Numbered from the stretch's first letter, positions 46,165-55,843 are shown. The stretch: 64,000 nucleotides of DNA from Williamsia sp. 1138 (GCF_002095435.2 NZ_MJEJ02000036.1:62001-126000); one strand, 5' to 3'. A program made the numbers and translations. Notes: generated by a model not told the origin, from the sequence alone.

Positions 46165-47628
46165 TCAATGGCTCGACCAGACATCGATCGCCGCACGTAC
46201 AGAATCTGCCACCGCGGTCGAGGTGTCGATGCTCGACGCGCTCGGCCAGACCGTCGCGCCACCGTGATCTGCCATCGAATGGGCGATCACGGCCGTGGCG
46301 TCCGATGCGGATTCGCCTCGGCGCAGGATCCTCTCCGCTGCAACATCTTCGGCAACGATGCACTGAATTGATCTAAGTACAGCACATGTCTGATCGGCTA
46401 GATCCAGTGCATAGTCTCTTTCAGTCCCATCGACCCATGAGGCGTCAAGAATCACCGACCGACCGGCCAGCAGGTGCATGTGTGCATGTTCGAGCATGGC
46501 GCCGTAGACCACTGCTTTGTTCTGCGCGGAGTACAGGCCTTCCCCGAACACGGCGGCGTCTCCGGCGATGACACCGGCGCCGAGAAGTTCTCTGCGCACA
46601 ACATCGCTGGAGATCAGGACCGCATCGACGGCCTGTGCCAGATGGGTGGCGACGGTGGTCTTGCCCGTGCCAGGCAAGCCTCCGACCAAGCCCAGGCGAA
46701 CTCGGCCGCGCAAGAGGTGCTCGTGAGCGAGCCTGAGGTGGCGATGCGCGCTGTCGTGAGCTGACGAAACCCCCTGAGTGACGCGGATCAATTCTACCTT
46801 GGCTCGGACCAGAGCACGGTAGGCGATGTAGTGGTCGACCAACGTCGACGGCGCGTCGTCTCCTGCTGCGTGTGTATAGGCCCTCACGAATCTCCGGGCC
46901 AGTCCCTGGTGCCCGTGGTATTCGATGTCCATCGCCAAGAACGCCGCATCGTCGATACCGTCGACGAACCGGAGGCGGTCGTCGAAATCGAGGCAATCGA
47001 GGATCTGGGGGCCATCGGGGAGACAGAATATGTCTTCGGTCGAGAGATCACCGTGTCCGTCGATCACCCGGCCGGTGCTGATTCTTTCAGTCAGCAGAAT
47101 CAAGCGGCCGTCGATGTACTGCATGGCCAGTGCCCGCATATGTTCGATCATCTCGACCTCACCCGCGGTGACATCGAGGTCGAGTATCTCGTGGAGATTG
47201 TCAGTCCATCGGCGACGCAGCGCGTTCGGAGTACCTTCGGTGTCGATTGCTGCGCTGCGGACCGCACTCTGATGGAAACGCGCCAGACGGCGGGCAAGAT
47301 CCTCAATCGGCGCCGAACCTGCCCGCCCGTCGTCGAGGAGTCGGGACAGCTTCGTCTCTTCGGGCATGCGTCGCATGACTACCAGCGGCTCGGGTGGATG
47401 ATCAGGTGAACGCAGGTGACCGAGTCCGAGGTAGGCATCCGGAGCCAACCGCCGGTTGAGTGCGATCTCCCGGACGCATGCCGCATCTCTCTTGGCAACC
47501 GATCCAAAGTCCAGAAACGCTGTGGTGATCGGCTTCTTCGCCTTGATCGCCCGATCGCCGCACAGGATGACCACCCCGGAATGGGTCTCGCGAACCTCGA
47601 TGGGCACGTGGTCGAAGGGCGAGGTCAT
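46165..47628 (-). CDS. Rv2004c-like protein: aminoglycoside-phosphotransferase-like plus AAA/P-loop kinase domains
   Basis: A 487-residue two-domain protein. The N-terminal ~300 residues form a kinase-like APH domain (GDRAIKAKKPITTAFLDFGS, VIDGHGDLSTEDIF as the Brenner-type HGDL motif, LDCLDFDDRLRFVD for metal). The C-terminal ~180 residues are a P-loop kinase with Walker A GGLPGTGKTT. Domain order and motifs match Rv2004c, a DosR-regulon member of unknown substrate. Its ATG overlaps the SDR stop (ATGA), so expression follows the SDR promoter with its two DosR-like sites. Confidence 0.88.
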   Translation of the reverse strand: MTSPFDHVPIEVRETHSGVVILCGDRAIKAKKPITTAFLDFGSVAKRDAACVREIALNRRLAPDAYLGLGHLRSPDHPPEPLVVMRRMPEETKLSRLLDDGRAGSAPIEDLARRLARFHQSAVRSAAIDTEGTPNALRRRWTDNLHEILDLDVTAGEVEMIEHMRALAMQYIDGRLILLTERISTGRVIDGHGDLSTEDIFCLPDGPQILDCLDFDDRLRFVDGIDDAAFLAMDIEYHGHQGLARRFVRAYTHAAGDDAPSTLVDHYIAYRALVRAKVELIRVTQGVSSAHDSAHRHLRLAHEHLLRGRVRLGLVGGLPGTGKTTVATHLAQAVDAVLISSDVVRRELLGAGVIAGDAAVFGEGLYSAQNKAVVYGAMLEHAHMHLLAGRSVILDASWVDGTERDYALDLADQTCAVLRSIQCIVAEDVAAERILRRGESASDATAVIAHSMADHGGATVWPSASSIDTSTAVADSVRAAIDVWSSH

Positions 47629-48398
47629 CGTGCTGCCGCCGGCACCTCGGCTGTGGATGGTGCGACTACCGGCCCGGTCCCGGTGACCGCGCCGCCGTCG
47701 ATGATGAACTCTGATCCCGTGCTGTAAGTGCCCTCCACGATCATGAAACGAATCATCGCTGCCACTTCCTCCGGCTGCCCGAAACGTGCGATCGGTTGGC
47801 CTGCCGCCACAGAGGCATCCAATCCGGCCGTCATGGGGGTGGCGATGGGCCCTGGATGCACTGAACAGACCCGGATGTTGGCGTCACTCAAGTCGAGCGC
47901 GGCCGCCTTGGTCAGCCCGCGCAGCCCCCACTTGCTGGCTACGTACCCCGCTAGATTCTGGTAACCCATCAGACCCGCGGTCGACGACACGTTCACCACG
48001 ACTCCACCACCAGCTCTACGTAGAGATGCTGCCGCACAATGTATTCCGAGAAATGGACCGACGAGATTGACGTCGAGCACCCGCCAGAATGCGGCGGGTT
48101 CGAGGTCATCGATACCTCCGAACTCGAGGATACCGGCGTTGTTGACCAGCGCGGTCAACGGACCGAACTGCCGTTCGCTGTGGGCCAGGACAGCGTTCCA
48201 ATTGTCGACATCGGTCACATCGAGGTGCTGATAGACCGCCGACGCGCCCAAAGAGGCCGCCACTGCCGCGCCCTCATCGTCGAGCACGTCGGCAACGATC
48301 ACGTTCATCCCGACCGCCGCGAGGGCCCGGACCGTGGCCTCACCGATGCCGCGGGCCCCGCCCGTGACCAGTGCCGCCCTACCTTCGAAGCTTCCCAT
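47625..48398 (-). CDS. Short-chain dehydrogenase/reductase (FabG3/Rv2002-like)
   Basis: A 257-residue NAD(P)-dependent oxidoreductase with the classic SDR marks: VTGGARGIGEA, HLDVTD, NNAGIL, the catalytic Ser in VNVSSTAG, Tyr-x3-Lys in YVASK and SVHPGPIATPMT. It resembles Rv2002, which in M. tuberculosis also lies near Rv2004c. ATG at 48398 has AAGGA six bases upstream; the longer reading from 48437 is not supported. First gene of a three-gene minus-strand unit. Confidence 0.88.
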   Translation of the reverse strand: MGSFEGRAALVTGGARGIGEATVRALAAVGMNVIVADVLDDEGAAVAASLGASAVYQHLDVTDVDNWNAVLAHSERQFGPLTALVNNAGILEFGGIDDLEPAAFWRVLDVNLVGPFLGIHCAAASLRRAGGGVVVNVSSTAGLMGYQNLAGYVASKWGLRGLTKAAALDLSDANIRVCSVHPGPIATPMTAGLDASVAAGQPIARFGQPEEVAAMIRFMIVEGTYSTGSEFIIDGGAVTGTGPVVAPSTAEVPAAAR

Positions 48399-48461
48399 GT
48401 CAAGTCCTTGGTTGTCCGGATGCGTTTCGTCCAGCATGGATGGCTCGGGGAATGGCGACGA

Positions 48462-48496
48462 CGGGAGAAAGTCCCTTCGTCAGGGCACTTATCCCC
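48462..48496. promoter_or_regulatory. Two candidate DosR boxes between the SDR and nitroreductase genes
   Basis: CGGGAGAAAGTCCC (48462-48475, 10 of 14, right half complete) and GGGCACTTATCCCC (48483-48496, 9 of 14) lie 21 bases apart, a spacing of two helical turns often seen for paired DosR dimers. Both divergent genes could be controlled. Confidence 0.6.
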
Positions 48497-48551
48497 CTAG
48501 CGCCATCTTCCTGGGTGCAACACGCTGAACAGGAACGATTGGAGCCCCTTC

Positions 48552-49562
48552 ATGTCTCAGCATTTGCCTGATCCCGCCACCATCACGTCGGCGGCCGAGC
48601 TCGCGCTGCGCGCGCCGTCGGTCCATAACTCCCAGCCGTGGCGAATACGGGTGAGCACCGGTTCGGTGCACCTGTATGCAGACCCGGACCTACACCTGAT
48701 GCAAACAGATCCAGATGGCCGCGACCTGTATGTCAGCTGCGGGATCATGTTGCACCACATGCGGATAGCCCTGGAGGCCCTGGGCTGGCGTGCCGACGTG
48801 ACCAGACTTCCGATCACCGAGGACCCCTACCACATCGCTTCACTGGCACTACATCCGCACAATCCCTCAGAGCATGTGGTCGCTTTGGCAGCTGCAATAC
48901 CCCGACGCCGATCCGACCGCCGCTGGTACAGCTCGTGGCCGGTACCGGAGGCCCACCTCGCCACGCTCGGTAAGCGAGCGGCCGCAGAGGGCGTCGTCCT
49001 CGACCGTGCCCAGATGTCGACCTTCTTTCGCCGGGCCGCGGTGACCGCCGCCGAAGCCCACGCGAAAGACCCGCTCTACCAGGACGAAATGGCGCTGTGG
49101 AGTGGCAACCACCGCATTGAAGACGGAGTGCCAGGCGCCAATGTTCCGGCTTCGCCAGCGCCCGCCGACGACAGTAGCCGCAATATGCCGACCCGGGCGT
49201 TCGCGGCCCCATCACTCGAACAGACGGCGCACGTCGATTCCGATGACGATGCCGGCGTCCTGCTCTTGGTGAGCACACCCGGGGATGACCGGGCATCTCA
49301 GGTTCGCGCCGGAGAAGCTGCCAGCGCCATCCTTCTCGAGGCAACCGCGATGGGTCTGGCCACGTGTGCTTTCACCGAGCCACTCGAACTCCCCCATACA
49401 CGCCGTCTCATTCAACAACATGTCTCGAGTACCAACAGCTTTCCGCAATTGATCATCCGTACCGGTTGGGCACCGATGAACGCCGATCCGCTGCCGCCGG
49501 CTCCGCGCCGATCGGTGACCGCCGTCGTGGTGGGTATCGACTCGAACCTCCCCGTCACGTAG
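48552..49562 (+). CDS. Acg-family nitroreductase-like protein (second copy)
   Basis: A 336-residue member of the same family as the gene at 39782, with LALRAPSVHNSQPWRIRV at the start and LEATAMGLATCAFTEPLEL near the end. The copies differ widely outside these parts, so they are old paralogues, comparable to the three Acg-type genes of M. tuberculosis. GGAG lies before the ATG. The pfkB-like gene follows 57 bases later, probably on the same transcript. Confidence 0.9.
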   Translation: MSQHLPDPATITSAAELALRAPSVHNSQPWRIRVSTGSVHLYADPDLHLMQTDPDGRDLYVSCGIMLHHMRIALEALGWRADVTRLPITEDPYHIASLALHPHNPSEHVVALAAAIPRRRSDRRWYSSWPVPEAHLATLGKRAAAEGVVLDRAQMSTFFRRAAVTAAEAHAKDPLYQDEMALWSGNHRIEDGVPGANVPASPAPADDSSRNMPTRAFAAPSLEQTAHVDSDDDAGVLLLVSTPGDDRASQVRAGEAASAILLEATAMGLATCAFTEPLELPHTRRLIQQHVSSTNSFPQLIIRTGWAPMNADPLPPAPRRSVTAVVVGIDSNLPVT

Positions 49563-49619
49563 ATACGCCCGGCCGCAGTGACCATTGAGTCGACGACGAC
49601 ACCTCGGGGGACGATCGTT

Positions 49620-50552
49620 ATGCCTGGAATCCTCACTCTGACCATGAATCCCGCATTGGACGTTCACACCTCAGTGCCCCAATTGATGCCCACCGAGAAG
49701 ATGCGATGCGGTGTCCCCCGTTACGACCCGGGAGGAGGTGGCGTCAACGTGGCGCGAGCACTTGTCTCACTGGGCACGGCAGCCGCGGCAGTGGTCACAT
49801 CCGGAGGTCACTCGGGTGCGCACCTGCGAGCCTTGCTCGCGAATGACGGCGTCGAGGTCCACGCAGTCTCGATCGCCGAACCCACCCGCGAGAGCATGAC
49901 CATCACCGAGCAGTGGACGGACAATCAGTATCGGTTCGTCTTGCCCGGGCCCGTCCTACGCATGCCCGAAGAGCGTCGGTGCCTGCGGGTAGTCGACCAA
50001 AACCTGCCCACCGACGGCTATCTCGTCGTCAGTGGGAGTATGCCTCCCGGGTGTTCGGGCGCGTTCTTTACACGCATCGCGACCATCGCTGCACGACACA
50101 ATTGTCGCATCATCGTCGACACCTCGGGTCCTGCTCTACGACATGTGACGAACGCACACCTGCTCAAGCCGAGCATTCGGGAGCTCCGCGACCACGTCGG
50201 TGCCGCCCTTGCAGATCGTCGATCACAGGTGGCTGCCTCGCGGGACCTCATCGCCGCAAAAGTGTGTGAGATCGTGGTGATTTCACTGGGTCGCGGGGGT
50301 GCGTTGCTTGTCACTGCAGATAGTGCAACAGATTACGACGGAATTCCGGTTCCATCCGGCACCGGCGTCGGAGCGGGCGACAACATGGTCGCAGCCATCA
50401 CCTACGGGCTGGCACGGGAATGGACCCTCATCGAAGCTGTGCGGTTCGGAACGGCAGCGGGAGCAGCGACATTGCTCACGCCCGGCACCCAGCCGGCCGA
50501 GCGTGCCGAAGTGGACCGACTCTACGCACGCGCGGTCGCTGAAGCGGCCTGA
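49620..50552 (+). CDS. pfkB: 6-phosphofructokinase of the PfkB family (Rv2029c-like)
   Basis: A 310-residue ribokinase-family sugar-phosphate kinase. It starts ILTLTMNPALDVHTSVPQL, has DPGGGGVNVARAL for substrate and the C-terminal GTGVGAGDNMVAAITYGLA with the catalytic Asp in GAGD. It should make fructose-1,6-bisphosphate, or act on tagatose-6-phosphate or related sugars. ATG at 49620 has GGGGGA eight bases upstream; the GTG at 49578 has no site. Rv2029c is a DosR-regulon gene. The 3' end overlaps the convergent PEP synthase gene by 31 bases. Confidence 0.9.
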   Translation: MPGILTLTMNPALDVHTSVPQLMPTEKMRCGVPRYDPGGGGVNVARALVSLGTAAAAVVTSGGHSGAHLRALLANDGVEVHAVSIAEPTRESMTITEQWTDNQYRFVLPGPVLRMPEERRCLRVVDQNLPTDGYLVVSGSMPPGCSGAFFTRIATIAARHNCRIIVDTSGPALRHVTNAHLLKPSIRELRDHVGAALADRRSQVAASRDLIAAKVCEIVVISLGRGGALLVTADSATDYDGIPVPSGTGVGAGDNMVAAITYGLAREWTLIEAVRFGTAAGAATLLTPGTQPAERAEVDRLYARAVAEAA

Positions 50553-52843
50553 TGTTCCGCACGGGCTGAAGCGAGCAGCAGCCGCTTCTCGGCGCGCGCA
50601 ACCTGCCTGCGTGCGTCGTCGATCGCGTCCGGGTTGACCGAGATGGACGAAATACCCATTCTTACCAGCTCGTCAGCGAACTCCGGATGTGTCGAAGGGG
50701 CCTGACCGCACAGCGAGGACGTGATGCCCAGACTGCGGGCAGAAGCGATGATGCGGTCGATGGCATCGAGGACGGCGGGATCCCGTTCGTCGAACAGTTC
50801 TGCGCACGTCTCCGAGTCTCGATCGACACCCAGGATCAGCTGGGTCAGATCGTTGCTCCCGATAGAGACCCCATCGATGCCCGCGGCGACGTACTCGGGT
50901 AGCCAGTAAAGCACTGATGGCACTTCGGCCATGACCCATCGATGCATGTCTCGATGATCCTTCAATGCGCTGGCGTCGACGAGTTCCAGACAGCGTTCGA
51001 GTTCCCACTTGGTTCGCACGAACGGGATCATCAGGTGGATGTTGGGATGGTTCTCCCGGGCAGCGGCCAGCGCCTGCAATTCCAGCTTGAACACATCCGG
51101 GTCCCGCAGATAGCGGTAGCATCCGCGGTACCCGATCATGGGATTGTGCTCGACGGGTTCGTACTGCTGACCACCGGTCAGTTCGCGAAACTCATTGGTG
51201 CGAAAGTCGGTGGCACGGTAAATGACTGGCCGGGAACCGAACGGTCCGGCAATACGGCAGAGCGCGGTGGCCATGTTGTCGACGAACATCTGTTGGTCAC
51301 CGTCGGCGATCACCGCCCGCGGGTGTCGCCCGTCCAGCGCTTCGGTCAACATGAACTCGGCACGGAGCAATCCGACGCCATCGACATCCTGAGCGGCGAC
51401 ACGGTCTGCGTTCTCGGGTGACGTCAGGTTGACGTAGACCTTGGTTGCGGTGATTTCCCCCCGTGAAGAGATGATTGTCGCCGCCGGCGCAGACGAGGTC
51501 GTCGAGGCGACTGGTTTCGCGACGCCCGATACGACCTCACCCGTTTGCCCGTTCACCGTCACGAGTTCTCCGTCGTGGAGCTCGCTTGTGCCCGAATGTG
51601 TGCCGACAACGCAGGGCACACCGACCTCGCGGGCGACGATCGCAGCATGGCACGTCACTCCACCGCTATCTGTGACCAGCGCCGCAGCGCGCCTGATGGT
51701 CGGTAGCCAGTCGGGGTTGGTCATGGGGGCCACAAGGACTTCCCCGTCTTTGAGCAGGTGTCCGTCGTGCGGACTCGTCAGGACGCGTACCGGTCCGCTG
51801 GCGACTCCCGGAGCCGCCGGCAGACCGCGCAGCAATACCTCGCGATGATCACCTCCCGTGCGATGGATGGCTGTTTTCGGGCGGGCGAGTGTGGTGATGG
51901 GACGAGACTGGACTATCCAGATGGTCCCGTCGTGATCGATGGCCCACTCGATGTCTTGCGGACTGCCATAGTAATTTTCAGCATCGACTGCAAGAGTGCA
52001 GATATCACGAATGGTCTCATCGTCTAAGACGCGCCGACGTCGCAAGTCTGCTGCGAGTGGTACTTGGTGATCGTGACCGTCGACCCCTTCGACGATCTCG
52101 AACTCCTGATCGCCTACTCGTACCTTGAGCACTGCGAGGTCCTGCTTGTCGACGACGTAGGTGTCAGGCTCCACCGCGCCTGATACAACAACCTCGCCCT
52201 GACCGCGAGCGGCTTCGATCACCAGCCGGGCGCGGTCTCCGGTGCTCGGATCGGCGGTGAACACAATGCCCGATGTGGTCGGTGCGATCATGCGCTGAAC
52301 AACGACAGCCATGGCCGGTGGCGCAGAAAGGTGCTGAGTAGTCCGGTACGTGATGACGCGCGGCGTGAACAGGGACGCCCAGCATCTCCGGATTGCCCAC
52401 ATGAGCTCAGTCTCCGAACCTACGTTGGTGAACGAGGCGTTCATACCGGCGAAAGACGCTGCGCTTCCGTCCTCTCCAATAGCCGAAGACCTGACCGCGA
52501 CCGTGACGTCGTCGCCTTTACCCAATTCCTGGTATCCCACGCTGACCGCAGCGTGCACATGCGAATCCATACCCGCTTTCGTCACCAGCTCTGCCATCTG
52601 CTCACACAACTCAGCAAGGCGGACGTCGTCGCCGACCGCCGACAGGGCGGCCTCGTGAGCCACGAGCAATTGCGAGTACACGCCCGCCTCGTCCATGGAC
52701 TGATTGAACGCCTCGGCACCGAGCACGAATCCCGCCGGCACCGGCAGGCCGGCACTAGTGAGTTCACCCAGGTTCGCGCCTTTGCCACCGACCTCAGAAG
52801 CCTGCGCCAGGCCAAGTTCCGAAAACAGATGTGTGTAGGTCAT
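50522..52843 (-). CDS. ppsA: Phosphoenolpyruvate synthase (pyruvate, water dikinase)
   Basis: A 773-residue enzyme making PEP from pyruvate and ATP. The N-terminal ATP-grasp domain includes VGGKGANLGELTSAGLPVPA and VAVRSSAIGEDGSAASFAGM; the swivelling domain has the phospho-His motif GGVTCHAAIVAREVGVPCV; the C-terminal TIM barrel contains DGVGLLRAEFM and GVSIGSNDLTQLILGVDRD. ATG at 52843 was chosen because homologues start MTYTHL/MTxYT; an ATG at 52861 is possible. Two DosR-like sites lie upstream. It is convergent with pfkB. Confidence 0.93.
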   Translation of the reverse strand: MTYTHLFSELGLAQASEVGGKGANLGELTSAGLPVPAGFVLGAEAFNQSMDEAGVYSQLLVAHEAALSAVGDDVRLAELCEQMAELVTKAGMDSHVHAAVSVGYQELGKGDDVTVAVRSSAIGEDGSAASFAGMNASFTNVGSETELMWAIRRCWASLFTPRVITYRTTQHLSAPPAMAVVVQRMIAPTTSGIVFTADPSTGDRARLVIEAARGQGEVVVSGAVEPDTYVVDKQDLAVLKVRVGDQEFEIVEGVDGHDHQVPLAADLRRRRVLDDETIRDICTLAVDAENYYGSPQDIEWAIDHDGTIWIVQSRPITTLARPKTAIHRTGGDHREVLLRGLPAAPGVASGPVRVLTSPHDGHLLKDGEVLVAPMTNPDWLPTIRRAAALVTDSGGVTCHAAIVAREVGVPCVVGTHSGTSELHDGELVTVNGQTGEVVSGVAKPVASTTSSAPAATIISSRGEITATKVYVNLTSPENADRVAAQDVDGVGLLRAEFMLTEALDGRHPRAVIADGDQQMFVDNMATALCRIAGPFGSRPVIYRATDFRTNEFRELTGGQQYEPVEHNPMIGYRGCYRYLRDPDVFKLELQALAAARENHPNIHLMIPFVRTKWELERCLELVDASALKDHRDMHRWVMAEVPSVLYWLPEYVAAGIDGVSIGSNDLTQLILGVDRDSETCAELFDERDPAVLDAIDRIIASARSLGITSSLCGQAPSTHPEFADELVRMGISSISVNPDAIDDARRQVARAEKRLLLASARAEHQAASATARA

Positions 52844-52921
52844 GACACCACGCTGAACCATTCACCACCGCGAGCACAGTGGCCATTGTTCTCCCCCGCG
52901 GGGTCGATCGGCAGCATTCGA

Positions 52922-52973
52922 AGGACTTTGGACCACAGACCCCCACAGATCACCCGTTAGGGCATTTGGACTC
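52922..52973. promoter_or_regulatory. Two candidate DosR boxes between ppsA and a USP gene
   Basis: AGGACTTTGGACCA (52922-52935, 10 of 14) and GGGCATTTGGACTC (52960-52973, 9 of 14) lie 38 bases apart in the divergent gap. They could control ppsA on the left and the USP-led unit on the right. Confidence 0.5.
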
Positions 52974-53059
52974 TAGAGCCGCCGCCTGCAAGACGCTGCA
53001 CTGGTGGGCGACTGCCGCTCTCCGAAACCCCCGAGACCCGTTCGCTCAGGAGAACCACA

Positions 53060-53335
53060 ATGCACCGTGACGACACGGCTGAGGTGAAGAGCAATGTGAT
53101 ACGTCCGGACGCCGAACCGCCTGAGGCACAGTCAGGCACCGCATCGGAGGACGTCATCGAATGGCCCGATCCGAGTCCCCCTGGAGGACTGGTGGTGGTC
53201 CACCATGCGACCTCGAAATACCGAACCCTGACCCGAATCCGCTCGACGAGGACTTTGTTCCGGCGAACCGAGGACCACCGGCACTTGGGTCCGGCCATGA
53301 CGAACGGAATAGTCCGAGTCAAACGAAGGAGTGCC
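53060..53335 (+). other. Possible N-terminal extension or small upstream ORF before the USP gene
   Basis: An ATG at 53060 with a good GGAG site (seven bases) opens a frame that runs without stop into the USP gene, giving a 92-residue extension. It begins MHRDDTAEVKSNVIRPDAEP, acidic and disordered, then turns arginine-rich. In the +1 frame from 53161 the second half reads more naturally (PNPDPNPLDEDFVPANRG). Either a separate small gene with a frameshift or an untranslated leader is possible. No other gene was seen in 52844-53335. Confidence 0.3.
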
Positions 53336-54289
53336 ATGTCTGAGAACCTGCCGATCACAGTCGGTGTCGTTGCCGGCGATGAAGATTACCCCGCCGTCGA
53401 ATGGGCGACGTACGAAGCAGCTGTCCGTGGCGCCCCGCTGCAAATTGTGACGGTCATCGAGGACCTCGAGCCCACCATGAGCGCATGGCGTCTACCGGCG
53501 GAGTATTGCCACGACGTAGCCCGTACCGCCCAGGGAGTCGTAACCGAGGCAAGCGTCGTTGCGCGCATCATCGCCGACCAGGCGGGGGTTCGCGATCTCG
53601 ACATAGCATCGCAGGTTCTAAAAGGAGGTGTGCGAGACAAGCTCATCGCGCAATCAGCCGACTCCGCGATGATGGTGTTCGGTGCGCACACGAGCAGCGG
53701 CCTCCGCCATGATCCGATTTCCTCCGCGCTTGCCACGCATGCACGCTGCCCAGTCGTCTTGGTGCCGGTGGCAGGTGGGGCGACCACACCCCAACACCAC
53801 ATCGTCGTCGGAGTGGACGGCTCACCCGCGAGCCTCGAGGCGGTGGCCGCGGCATTTGACGAAGCGGACCGTCGAGGAGCGCCGCTGATGGCCATACACG
53901 CTTGGCAGGAGAACCAGCTCCACTCAGCGTTCGTCGACGCCGGCGATTCTCGGTCGATCGATCTCCAGAACGCTGAAACTGCGGTATTGACTGAGCAGTT
54001 GGCCGGCTGGCGACAGGACTACCCCGACGTTGCGGTGAGTTTTCAAAGTGCCCATGGCGATCCGGTCGAAGTGTTGACCCAATTCAGTCGCGATGCCGAG
54101 CTCCTTGTGGTGGGCAGCCGCGGGCTCGGTGGATTCACGGGCATGCTGTTGGGCTCCACCAGCCAGCGATTGATGCACGAATTGCCCTGTCCCACCCTCA
54201 TTGCCCGTCATCGGCCCGAAAACGAGCGGGCCCTTCTCCACCGATTTCCTCGTAGGGCGTTCGCCACCAAACCCACAACCCGTCACTGA
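53336..54289 (+). CDS. Double-domain universal stress protein
   Basis: A 317-residue protein with two Usp domains and a basic ~25-residue tail. Only the second domain has the ATP loop (GSRGLGGFTGMLLGST); the first (GAHTSSGLRHDPISS) has lost it. AAGGAG lies four to five bases before the ATG at 53336, which starts the conserved domain. A longer start at 53060 is in frame. The DUF4389 gene follows 24 bases later. Confidence 0.88.
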   Translation: MSENLPITVGVVAGDEDYPAVEWATYEAAVRGAPLQIVTVIEDLEPTMSAWRLPAEYCHDVARTAQGVVTEASVVARIIADQAGVRDLDIASQVLKGGVRDKLIAQSADSAMMVFGAHTSSGLRHDPISSALATHARCPVVLVPVAGGATTPQHHIVVGVDGSPASLEAVAAAFDEADRRGAPLMAIHAWQENQLHSAFVDAGDSRSIDLQNAETAVLTEQLAGWRQDYPDVAVSFQSAHGDPVEVLTQFSRDAELLVVGSRGLGGFTGMLLGSTSQRLMHELPCPTLIARHRPENERALLHRFPRRAFATKPTTRH

Positions 54290-54313
54290 TCAGACACCTC
54301 CGAGGAGATCGCC

Positions 54314-55843
54314 ATGCGTACCAGCCGAGTGGTCATGCTCATCACCGGATGCCTATCGGCGTTGTGTGGGCTCGCGCTTCTCACCGCTGCAGGATTTGTG
54401 TTGTGGGGCTACTATATTCAGCGCGACGGCGGTGAAATCACGCTCCCACAAGAGAAGTTTCAGACCTCGTCTGCCGCCTTGTTGTCCGATGACATTCACA
54501 TCTTCGACTCCGCGAGCAGGCCCGAGTTGCTCGGGGTCGACGATCTGGGGCGTATCACCTTGCGGGCCACCCCCGCCGATCCTGGCAGTGCGGTCTTTGT
54601 CGGCGTCGGCCCCACCGAACAGGTCGAGCAATATCTGGATGATGTTGCGCACACCGTGATCGGCGACCTCAATTTCGACCCCTTCCGCGTTCGGTATGAG
54701 CAGGTGCCCGGTTCCACGGCGGCCCGCGCGCCGACATCAGAGACCTTCTGGGCCGCTCAGAGCGCCGGACCTGACCGGCAACAATTGTCCTGGGACCTGC
54801 AAGACGGCTCCTGGACCATGGTTGTCATGAACGCCGATGGCAGTCCCGGAGTCTCGGTAGCTCTTCAAGCGGGAGTTCGATTCGACTTCCTCGGGCCGCT
54901 GGCGGCAGTGCTGCTCGTGGGCGCAGGCGTCTTGTTGCTCGTCGGTGCGCCGCTGATCGTCTTTGGCGCTATCGGGTTGGGCCGCCAGCTGCAGCCGAGG
55001 TCCGTAGGGCCCACACCCGGTGGCCCGCCGGTGGACACGACCCACATCGGACGAGCCTCTCCGATCACGCTCACCGGGAGACTCGATCAGCCCCTCTCGC
55101 GTTGGCTGTGGCTCGTGAAGTGGTTGCTGGCAATTCCTCATTACATCGTTTTGATGTTCCTCGGCATCGCCTTTGTGATCACCACTGTGGTGGCCGGATT
55201 CGCCATTCTCTTCACCGGCCGATATCCGCGCGGCATCTTCGAGTTCAACGTTGGCGTACTTCGCTGGGTTTGGCGCGTGCAGTTCTACACCTACTCTGCG
55301 CTGGCGACCGACCGATACCCACCCTTCACACTCCGGCGCACGGACTATCCGGCCGACTTGACCGTTGACTATCCGGAAACGCTCTCGCGCGGTCTGGTTC
55401 TCGTCAAATGGTGGTTGCTCGCGATTCCTCACTACGTGATCCTTGCCGTCCTCGCCGGAGGGTGGTACGCAGGATTTCGCATTGCCGGAGACAACGGCGA
55501 TGTGGGGGCCGCCGGGCAGCCGTGGTTCTTCAGCTCGGTACTCGGCTTGGTCGTAGCCATCGTCGCGATCTGCCTGCTGTTCACGGCACGCTATCCCCAA
55601 GGATTATTCGACTTCGTGATGGGTATCAACCGCTGGGCTTATCGGGTGATCGCGTACGCCGCCCTGATGCGCGATGACTACCCTCCGATGCGTCTGGACC
55701 AGGGGGCCGACGAGCCGGACTCGGCACCATTGCAAGCCCCTGAGGTCGATTCACCATCAAAGCTGCAACCGGCCGGGTCAGCCATGGCCAGTACCGACAG
55801 GGCAGTCCAGCCGCCCCATCCACGGGATTGGTTCAACGGCTGA
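54314..55843 (+). CDS. DUF4389 membrane protein
   Basis: A 509-residue membrane protein. A first helix (~8-32) is followed by an extracytoplasmic domain of ~165 residues and a second helix (~195-220). Two DUF4389 repeats then follow, each with WLWLVKWLLAIPHYIVL or VLVKWWLLAIPHYVIL, FTGRYPRGIFEFNVGVLRW or FTARYPQGLFDFVMGINRW, and YPPFTL or YPPMRL. The function of DUF4389 is unknown. Its stop overlaps the next ATG (TGATG). Position suggests a role with the adjoining ABC exporter or redox genes. Confidence 0.85.
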   Translation: MRTSRVVMLITGCLSALCGLALLTAAGFVLWGYYIQRDGGEITLPQEKFQTSSAALLSDDIHIFDSASRPELLGVDDLGRITLRATPADPGSAVFVGVGPTEQVEQYLDDVAHTVIGDLNFDPFRVRYEQVPGSTAARAPTSETFWAAQSAGPDRQQLSWDLQDGSWTMVVMNADGSPGVSVALQAGVRFDFLGPLAAVLLVGAGVLLLVGAPLIVFGAIGLGRQLQPRSVGPTPGGPPVDTTHIGRASPITLTGRLDQPLSRWLWLVKWLLAIPHYIVLMFLGIAFVITTVVAGFAILFTGRYPRGIFEFNVGVLRWVWRVQFYTYSALATDRYPPFTLRRTDYPADLTVDYPETLSRGLVLVKWWLLAIPHYVILAVLAGGWYAGFRIAGDNGDVGAAGQPWFFSSVLGLVVAIVAICLLFTARYPQGLFDFVMGINRWAYRVIAYAALMRDDYPPMRLDQGADEPDSAPLQAPEVDSPSKLQPAGSAMASTDRAVQPPHPRDWFNG

